NCBI GenBank assembly: GCA_010645155.1
Contig: CM021323.1
Location: 10,761,846 to 10,825,845 of the forward strand
Length of the DNA stretch: 64,000 bases
Origin: Tigriopus japonicus
Taxonomy: Eukaryota; Arthropoda; Copepoda; Harpacticoida; Harpacticidae
Direction of reading: 5' to 3'
Position 1 is the first letter of the stretch; every line of letters starts with the position of its first letter. The notes beneath the pieces are model-generated. The model did no database searches. It saw nothing but the letters and a program-made list of their open reading frames with translations, and was not told the DNA's origin. The position numbers were made by a program, and so were the translations under genes. Below are positions 57,129 to 64,000 of the stretch, piece after piece.

Positions 57129-58392
57129 TGGACCAGATGATGATCGGAAAAGAGGATGCTAATAGAACAAGCTCGATATCGGCATCCCCGGGAGAAATGG
57201 GGCTCGATCACTGCCGAGTTCGCGTGAGTTTCCTCTTTCCTCGAAGGACTGGCAAATTCCTTCTTTGCTTTTATTTTTATTACTGATGGGTTTCGAGTTG
57301 GATTTTTGCAAGAGTTTTGCCACTTTGGATTTTAAGGTCAAAAAGTTGACCCCCAACTAATCTTCTCAACTAGAGACGTCATAAAATATGGCAGCACTGC
57401 CAACTCGAAATCCAAAAGTATAGCTACTGATGGAACTCGAAATCGAACTAGTTCGAGTGTTGCCAAATTGGTCCCTGTTTAGGTCTTTTTGAAAACGTTC
57501 AAAACAACCTGCCCTAATCAACAATGATTAACTTCCGAGTAAAAAATGGCAGCACTCCCGGTTCGAAACCCATCACTAAATTTTTTATGGGTGATCTTCA
57601 AGACATGTGGAAGTTTGGCAGGGTGGCCAGTAGTTGATGGGAAGAGGACGGTTCAAAAATTATTGGGGCCAAGCATGAGGCTCAGAATGAATATCAAAAA
57701 GCTATATTGAAGCCATTAATGTATGGAAAATCACGAACGTGATCTATTTTCTAACTTTAAAGGGGTACTGATACGTAACATTATTTAGCCAGTTTTGTCA
57801 AGGTTGTAGATTTCTTGAAGTTGGTCACCTGGTCAAGTTTCTTCCCTTGGACAGATCTGTGTTTGGCCTCCTTTTCCTCCCAAAGTTGCGTGATGAAAGT
57901 TATGACTTTCAGTAAAAATGACTTCCAGAAAGATCAGTTGACTTTTGTGTGTTTTATAGATCTAATATTTTCTGTTGCAGTCATGTTTGGACTTTCTGAA
58001 GCACTATGATTTCGAAGCAAAATAATAACAAAGTTAGGGGCGGTCAAAAAGTATATTGAATAAAGATTGTCAGGATCTTATGCTTATGTACCTCATAACC
58101 AAATTTCAAAGAATCCTTGAAAGAAAAAAGAAAAAGGGCTCTTTAGATGCCTTCAAACAACTAGCAAGTCCCTGCCTAATGCTGACAATTTGACTTGAGA
58201 TTTTTGGTTATGGCATCTTTGCCGCGCACCCTAACCAGGAAAGAGTTGCTAAAATCAGACTGGAAAAGTCAGCTTGATATAATGAGTATTTGTCAACATC
58301 AACAAACAAACCCGCATCAACTAACTAAGCTAAGATCAAGCCGGAAAAGCTTCGCAGATTGCCAATTGTTATCCAGTCATCATTTAAAAATC
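57129..58392. promoter_or_regulatory. Divergent upstream region of ALG3 and PPIL1
   Basis: 1.26 kb between the ALG3 start (minus) and the PPIL1 start (plus), so it presumably holds both promoters. It contains the MITE at 57283-57576. No clear TATA box or other core element could be assigned by eye, and no third gene is supported. Confidence 0.45.
57283..57576. mobile_element. TA-flanked MITE, copy 3 (complete, 294 bp)
   Basis: The left end is CTGATGGGTTTCGAGTTGG and the right end TTCGAAACCCATCAC, giving a perfect TGATGGGTTTCGA inverted repeat. TA flanks each end (57281-57282, 57577-57578), as expected for Tc1/mariner-type insertion. Internally it has two half-units, each itself a near inverted repeat: the first closes with ATGGCAGCACTGCCAACTCG, the second with ATGGCAGCACTCCC. 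Related copies are at 16424-16693 and 16706-16852. No coding capacity. It sits ~155 bp upstream of the ALG3 start codon. Confidence 0.8.
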
Positions 58393-61300
58393 ATGGCCAT
58401 CCCCGACAAGTCTTGGCAACCACCCACGGTCACCATTGAAACCACGTGCGTGCTAATTGATTTGTTTTAGAGTTTCGGGCAAGTCCAGTAAAAGCGTAAC
58501 GTGCGGGATCCCAGCCAAACTTGATTAATTTTCCACGATAAATGAGCGCCTTCTAATTCTTGTGTCTACTTAGGCGACCAATCGTGTCCATTCTTAACAA
58601 TGCATGTCTGCTTTTGGTTTCGGTAGCCATAACCCAAACCGAAACCGCTGAAAGTTTTGACCCGAAAGCGCTTTCGTTCCATCACCTATTACGGAACGGC
58701 TTATGGCTAATGCTAATCAATATTAATTTCGGTGTATAACCTACTGAAACCGAAAACAGACGTGTAGTGTAAAGAATGGAGTTTCAGTGCAAAATCAAAG
58801 ATTTTTCCTGTCTGAAAAGCTCTGAAACATACTTTTGCGATGCTTTAATTAAGATACTTAATTACTAGAGAAAGGATTTAAAAGTTTTTATTGAAGCAAA
58901 ACCAAAAATATTTCGTTTTGTTTCTTGAATATTTTCACAATACCGTTGACAAAAAGAAATACCAATAGATTTGACCCATCATCAAGTAACAAATTGAGAA
59001 GAAAAGAAAGTTGTTACAAATCAACTCTGCTTGGTTATACATAGGTGAAAACCTTTTTTGACCATGCTTCCAAAGTTTTCTTTCACCTTTTTACCTCTCT
59101 ACCGGTGATTGTCCTTCTTCAAATCCATGGGCAGTAGATATTTTTTAGGTTGATTTTGCATGGAAGGATTTTTAATTGTCTTTCGGCCCAACACCAATTT
59201 TAAGAGACTGCTGTTAAAAAAACGAGACTTCGCCATTAAATGAACTGAAGACGAATGGTATTATTTATTACAATTATTTTTTAAGTTGGCATTGGAAGTT
59301 AAGTAGGTACATGGGCACGAAACTCCTTTTGCGAAATGGTGTATGACAAATCAAGTGGTTCCACAACAACCATTTGGGCCAGCTACAGAAGCTCCTTAGG
59401 CCAAGCTACCATATCATGTGAATTCAAATGTTAAAATAGTTTGACAAAAATTTCTCGGTACAAAAAAAAGAATGAAAGAGATATGTTCATAAACATATTG
59501 TTGTTGCCATCCTGTTTTTACCCTTGTCAAAACATTCGAGATTTGTCTGAAGAGCCAGAAGTTTTCAGTTGCTTCTCTTCAGCTCCTTTCCTGGCGAAGT
59601 TTTCAGTTGCTTCTCTTCAGCTCCTTTCCTGGCGAAGTTTTCAGTTGCTTCTCTTCAGCTCCTTTCCTGGCGCCCTATCAGCTACAAAGAAATTACTTTG
59701 CAATGCAAATTTGCATATTTGGGGTCATCTTTATCGGCCAATATTCATTCTAATTATTATACGGGATGAGCCGGGTCAGCTTTGCATTTAGTTGGAGGTT
59801 GAGAAAACCCAAGAAGCACTGGAATCATGGAGTGGGAGGCTAGCATTGAGAGTAATGATTTCCAGTAAGAACAATGAGACCATGCCTATGTTGACAAGAA
59901 CACGTATTTAAATTTTCAGCTCAATCGAACGTCGGAGACAAAAGTTATGCTCACTCAAAGTTCAGTGCAAATCCTACCGAGAATGATGAAATAGCCCTAT
60001 TGTGGTGATCGTTTTACCACAAAAGGGCGAGATCATTCATTTTGTGCTCTCTCCAGTACATAAGTTGAGAAGGCATAACTTTTCACTCCGGCATTCGATT
60101 GGGCTGAAATTTGAAATACGTATTCTTCTCAATGCAAGCCAGGTCTCATTTGCAGAAGAACGGAAATGGTTTGTTTCTGCTGGAAATCATGATTCTCATT
60201 GCTAGCCTCCCACTCCATGATTTCCGTGCTTCTTGGAGAACCAAAACAATGCCAAGCGAAATGCCATTAACTGGATTGAAGCAAGTTTTCATTCTGTTTT
60301 TGTGGCATTTTTGAACTTCCACTTAAAAGCAAAGCTGACCCTGCCCAAACCTTTCGAACGGGGGAAATAGGCAAGAAAATAAAGATAGAAACGATTTCAA
60401 CAAGCTGTTTTCTGTTCTATCGACACATTTTACTCTTGACGTCAACAAGTTGAATTGCAAAATGCAACTTTCACCAAAAATTGCAACTTTTGGCCACTTT
60501 AGTCAAATGCAGGAACTTTTCGATTTTTTCGCAACAAGCAACAACTTTTGGCATTTCGTTGTCTTGATCATTTAATACCTGCAGGAAATTGTTCAAATTA
60601 TGTTTCTGACAAGCACTTTTATAGGACCTTGGCAAAGAATCATTACTTTACCGTGTTCTTAAGGAAACACAATATTTAAAAAATGCAAAATATTTGACCA
60701 AATTTGACGTTAAGTTACCAAGTGACATTTTTAGGCCAAAAAATGCAAATTTGTAGTAACTTTCGGGGAATTGAGTGTTTTTTTTTAAAATGTGAATGAC
60801 TTTTAACAAAATTTCTTCAAATTTACGGCAAAATCCGAGCCTTTCTATCTATTACAATATGCTCTCACAAAATTTTCCCTGAATCAGATGAAAAAACCTG
60901 TGATTGAATTAAACTCTTACAAATTACGAGGAAACGATCGAGACAAACATTGACAGATGTTTCTTAGCAAACAAAGGTTTAAGGTGAACACTACTCCTAT
61001 ACAGTCAAAGCAAGCCAAAAGAATATTTACTGGTAAAATTTTTAATAATTGAAAATGGAAAAAAAGTTTGCCGCCGACCAAAAATACTGCACATTCAGTA
61101 CACAACGTCCCTTTTGATTTGAGAATAACTTGCGATGTAAGATGAGCTTACTGTATACGTTTTCTACTGACAGGCAATATTCTGATATCAAGGTTTGGTT
61201 GTACTGCATCTAAAATCTGCAATAAATAAAGCAATTCTATTGAATATCTATTGAAATAGTGAAATGGAATCATGTTTCAATATGAAATCGATTGTAAATG

Positions 61301-63738
61301 TTTTTGATCGAATTCACTATCATGTTAAATTCAATCAAAGTCCAAACAAGTGTCAAGGGATTTGTGAAACATTTATTCCCTCACTATTTACAAGTTCGAT
61401 GAAAATTGTTCAACCTCTTTCAACTCATGACAGATTTTACGACCAATAAATGGCAGAAGAGATTGAAATTATACCTGGTATCATCTTTCACCTCGTGCCC
61501 GAATATCTATATTTAGACCTAGGCTTGTCATTCCCGTGGTCCAATCTCTAACATGCACAGTTGTTGGCTCGTTGTAAATCCCTTCTCAGTGAGAATATCA
61601 GGGTTGATAATGGTATTTTTCACTTGCGCACGTGTTCGTTCGGTCGTTCGTCGGCTCTTGCAATCCAATTTTTGATCCCAAAGACTGTAAGTGTTGCTCC
61701 GATCCATACAAGTGCTCCTTGCCTTCCATCCACGAGGACCTGTCGATCACTGACTTAGAGGGGAAACGAGTCAGGTGGCAAACCACTTGTGAGAGCCATT
61801 TTGTCGACCATTCCCAAAGAGCCATGGGAAGGATCCATTCGTGTTGAACCATGGAACTTTGGAGCCTCCCTGAAGATGAGAAACTTATCACGGGGTTAAG
61901 TCCATTGAGTGAGAGTTTGTCCGAGTCTCCTGTAGCCGAATTTGTCACCGAGGACGCTTTCAAGGACATTCCGGTGGTGATTGAAACCCAAGAACCACTG
62001 GACTTGCGGAAGGATTGCATCAAAGAAGAACTCAATAAAGAACCCAAAACAGAACCCCCAAAAGAAGCCAAAAAGGAGCCAAAGCAACAATTCATTTGCA
62101 ATGTGGATGGTTGTCAAAAGACTTACACCACTCAGAATCATATGAAAGTGCATATGCGGAGTCATAATGGAATTAAACCGTTCCAATGTCTACACGAGGG
62201 TTGTGGCAAGAGTTTTGCCACGAATTATAGCTTGAAGGCTCATACTCGAGTTCACACGGGAGATCGGCCCTATGGGTGCAAGACATGTGGCAAGTCGTTT
62301 AAGACTTCCGGAGACATGCAAAAGCACATCCGGATTCACACCGGAGTCCGACCTTTCGTGTGTCCCACGTGCGAAAAGGCCTTTACTACCTCAAATATAC
62401 TGAAGGTCCACAAGCGAACCCACACTGGAGAGCGACCTTATGGTTGTGAGGTGTGTAAGAAGAACTTTGCTTCACACACCAATTTGAAGAACCATCGTCG
62501 GATCCATTCGGGAGAGAAGCCCTACGTGTGTGAGAACGAAGCGTGTGGTCGCCGCTTCACCGAGTATTCGTCTCTGTTCAAGCATCAATTGGTTCACGTC
62601 CCGTTCAAACCATTTCCATGCCAGTTTTGCGACAAAGGATATCGCTTAGAGTCCACCTTATTGCTTCACTTGGGCACAGCTCATAACTATGGACCTGAGG
62701 AAGAGTCTTACCAAATCGTAGCGCAGGATCATGGTGCAAATCCCAATGCGATTCAACTCCATCCGAACGAAATTGAGGAGGTGGAACTTTCATCCCCTAA
62801 CTCCATCATTACCTCAACCCGCACTGTAATGGTGGAAGGCTCGTCCAAACTTCTTCAGTTGTTGGAGAGTCAAGAGATGCTTAGAAATGAAATGACTGAG
62901 GTCATGATTGTTTGTACGAATTGAAATTTGTCTGAATGAAGTCACCTTTTTTGTCGCAATAAATTTGATAGCCTCACCAAAATCAAGCCTCTCATTTCTT
63001 CACTTGTGGCGAATCTAATCAGTTTGCTGCATTCAAGTGAAGAAATTAGTATGGTAAAAAAGCATCGAACAGTATTGCTCTTGCACTTTTACATCTTCTG
63101 CTAGTTGTTGCAATTAAGAACAGTTCTAAAAACGGTTTGCAATTTCCTTAGGATGGGCGAATTCGTGGTGGAATTGTATTGGAAGCACGCTCCCACCACA
63201 TGTCGAAATTTTGCCGAGTTGGCCAGGCGAGGTTATTACAATGGAACCAAGTTTCATCGGATCATCAAAGACTTCATGATCCAAGGAGGAGATCCCACGG
63301 GCACGGGTAGAGGAGGTGCCTCTATCTATGGGAAAGAGTTCAATGACGAGATTCATCCCGACCTCAAGCACACGGGTAAATACAAGAGCTAACAATGAAT
63401 TACATTGCTTCAATCTTTGACCATTTTTTTCTGGTTTGTTTTGCAGGAGCTGGAATTTTGTCTATGGCCAATTCCGGGCCAAATACCAATGGATCTCAAT
63501 TTTTTATCACTCTTGCACCCACCCAATGGCTGGATGGGAAACACGCCATATTTGGTGCGATTTTTTTAAAATTAGCCAGCTTCTAACAAGCGTACGTAAA
63601 ATAAGGCTTATTTTTTTGACTTTAGGACGAATCCAATCGGGAATGGTAACCATAAAAAGGATGGGACAAGTGGAAACAGGGGCTCAAGATCGACCTGTCG
63701 ACGATGTCTGTATTGTAAAAACTACTGTGGAAGTGTGA
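58393..63738 (+). CDS. PPIL1: PPIL1, spliceosomal cyclophilin (peptidyl-prolyl isomerase-like 1)
   Basis: A cis-trans prolyl isomerase that works in the spliceosome, where PPIL1 binds SKIP/SNW1 and PRP17. Exons: 58393-58445, 63152-63375, 63447-63554, 63626-63738. Phases agree (split Thr, then split Gly twice) and total 165 residues, against 166 in human. Exon 1 encodes [18 protein letters not shown]. The rest has [93 protein letters not shown] and [16 protein letters not shown]. The cyclophilin active-site residues are present (Arg and Phe of [11 protein letters not shown], the Gln, and Trp in QWLDGKH). Intron 1 is 4.7 kb and contains the zinc-finger gene at 61851. AATAAA at 63767-63772. Confidence 0.96.
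58587..58780. mobile_element. Short MITE with ~40-bp inverted ends
   Basis: The left end starts TCCATTCTTAACAATGCATG and continues TCTGCTTTTGGTTTCGGTAG. The right end, read in reverse complement, starts TCCATTCTTTACACTACACG and continues TCTGTTTTCGGTTTCAGTAG. The match is about 33 of 40. The 194-bp element has no coding capacity and no clear target-site duplication. It lies in PPIL1 intron 1. Confidence 0.65.
59559..59672. repeat. Perfect tandem repeat, 38 bp x 3
   Basis: Three exact copies of a 38-bp unit start at 59559, 59597 and 59635; each begins AAGTTTTCAGTTGCTTCTC and ends CCTTTCCTGGCG. The perfect identity implies a recent expansion. Thirty-eight is not a multiple of three, so it is not a coding repeat. 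It lies in PPIL1 intron 1. Confidence 0.95.
59809..60235. mobile_element. Foldback element, compact (427 bp)
   Basis: The left arm begins CCAAGAAGCACTGGAATCAT and GGAGTGGGAGGCTAGCA; the right arm ends with the inverted counterpart TGCTAGCCTCCCACTCC and ATGATTTCCGTGCTTCTTGG. Pairing continues inward through AGTAATGATTTCCAG and the block around TCGAACGTCGGAGACAAAAG / CTTTTCACTCCGGCATTCGA. Arm length is roughly 150-200 bp with a short middle. It is related to the larger element at 72-1606. It lies in PPIL1 intron 1. Confidence 0.72.
61824..61847 (+). promoter_or_regulatory. Seven-codon uORF abutting the zinc-finger gene start
   Basis: ATG at 61824 in good context (GAGCCATGGG) encodes MGRIHSC and stops at TGA 61845-61847, three bases before the main ATG at 61851 (ACCATGG). 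It is in the same frame as the main ORF. If transcribed in the leader, ribosomes would terminate right at the main start, which could dampen translation or favour reinitiation. Confidence 0.5.
61851..62924 (+). CDS. ZNF143/ZNF76 (Staf)-type seven-finger C2H2 transcription factor, nested in PPIL1 intron 1
   Basis: A sequence-specific activator related to ZNF143/Staf, which in vertebrates drives snRNA and many housekeeping promoters. It has 357 residues, a single exon, ATG at 61851 (ACCATGG) with an in-frame stop two codons upstream. Seven fingers span residues ~80-280; finger-specific residues match the family: [55 protein letters not shown] and KHQLVH, with a last finger ending LGTAHN. The N-terminus is acidic with SLSESP and PLDLRKD (a CtBP-motif-like PxDL), then a Lys/Glu/Pro stretch. 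Vertebrate ZNF143 has a much longer N-terminal activation region of repeated LEDG motifs; none is seen, so this copy is short. AATAAA at 62958-62963, 34 bases after the stop, would end its transcript inside the PPIL1 intron. Confidence 0.87.
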   Translation: MELWSLPEDEKLITGLSPLSESLSESPVAEFVTEDAFKDIPVVIETQEPLDLRKDCIKEELNKEPKTEPPKEAKKEPKQQFICNVDGCQKTYTTQNHMKVHMRSHNGIKPFQCLHEGCGKSFATNYSLKAHTRVHTGDRPYGCKTCGKSFKTSGDMQKHIRIHTGVRPFVCPTCEKAFTTSNILKVHKRTHTGERPYGCEVCKKNFASHTNLKNHRRIHSGEKPYVCENEACGRRFTEYSSLFKHQLVHVPFKPFPCQFCDKGYRLESTLLLHLGTAHNYGPEEESYQIVAQDHGANPNAIQLHPNEIEEVELSSPNSIITSTRTVMVEGSSKLLQLLESQEMLRNEMTEVMIVCTN

Positions 63739-63802
63739 AGTCGTATTTTTGTACTTTTATTACCAAAATAAACCATCATATAGGTGACAGGCTTCTTTTT
63801 CA

Positions 63803-64000
63803 CTAAAAGTCCCACATTTCACCCTCCTGACTTTGTACTTGGCCTTCTTGAATCAGTTGAACCTCATCTTCGTCGGACATCTTATCTTGATCCTCGTCCT
63901 CTTCGCTTTGACCCCTTTGATTTTGGGGAGAGGAATGTTCCAAATTTCCACCCAAAGAATCTCCATGATTGGGTGGTTGCCTGGTTTGGTCAATGGTGTT
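63803..64000 (-). CDS. C-terminal part of an acidic protein, runs off the window
   Basis: Open on the minus strand from the window edge to TAG (plus-strand CTA at 63803-63805), about 65 residues. It is hydrophilic: Gln/Asn/Ser-rich, then SEEDEDQDKMSDEDEVQLI and a tail ending GEMWDF. Product not recognised; the visible piece is an acidic disordered tail. It converges with PPIL1: the stops are 64 bases apart and the PPIL1 AATAAA (63767-63772) lies between, so the two transcripts probably overlap at their 3' ends. Confidence 0.6.
   Translation of the reverse strand, partial: NTIDQTRQPPNHGDSLGGNLEHSSPQNQRGQSEEDEDQDKMSDEDEVQLIQEGQVQSQEGEMWDF

Noticed and set aside
61632..61847. 71-codon Cys-containing ORF before the Staf-type gene
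   Set aside because: It starts at GTG, not ATG. Only its last seven codons follow an ATG, and these are reported as a uORF.
1..64000. Prokaryotic features (operons, CRISPR arrays, phage or attachment sites)
   Set aside because: Introns, poly(A) signals and gene families are eukaryotic, and no regularly spaced direct repeats with unique spacers were seen.

Overview
This is a eukaryotic genomic window, most likely from an arthropod and plausibly a crustacean such as a copepod. The reasons are GT-AG introns from about 60 bp to more than 8 kb, AATAAA signals after the stop codons, many short inverted-repeat DNA transposon derivatives, LINE remnants, and a nuclear receptor corepressor of the NCoR/SMRT/Smrter type. 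Species cannot be fixed by reading alone. One 91-base run of N (15621-15711) marks an assembly gap. Layout: 1-6 kb is repeat-rich and holds several foldback or MITE-like elements, including an hAT-type element with a target-site duplication. An intact 614-codon ORF at 6051-7895 (+) encodes a serine-rich, mostly disordered protein I do not recognise. From 8 to 18 kb there is mostly unassigned DNA with a decayed non-LTR retrotransposon (12102-13385), an inverted tail fragment of the same family (15733-15945) and small DNA elements. A RAD9 checkpoint-clamp gene runs on the + strand from 18416 to 26633; its exon 1 was not found and its introns carry repeats. From 30364 to 53677 (+) lies a 13-coding-exon gene for an NCoR/SMRT-like corepressor of about 2452 residues, with coiled coil, SANT1, a cysteine pair cluster, SANT2, GSITQGTP motifs, a CoRNR box and an acidic C-terminus. 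Its intron 9 holds, on the opposite strand, an intronless gene (46098-47636) for a protein with a BTB-like region and two C2H2 fingers. ALG3, an ER mannosyltransferase, lies convergent to it on the minus strand (54467-57128, two exons). PPIL1, a spliceosomal cyclophilin, starts at 58393 (+) divergently from ALG3 and ends at 63738. Its 4.7-kb intron 1 contains, on the same strand, an intronless seven-finger C2H2 gene of the ZNF143/Staf type (61851-62924). The last 200 bases hold the C-terminal part of a minus-strand gene convergent with PPIL1. The identifiable genes are unrelated housekeeping and regulatory functions: DNA damage checkpoint, transcriptional repression, N-glycan assembly, splicing-associated proline isomerisation and transcription. 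I see no operon-like logic or dedicated new molecular system. The most notable architecture is two intronless zinc-finger genes nested in introns of host genes, plus a set of short non-autonomous DNA elements whose ends and, in several cases, target-site duplications can be read directly.
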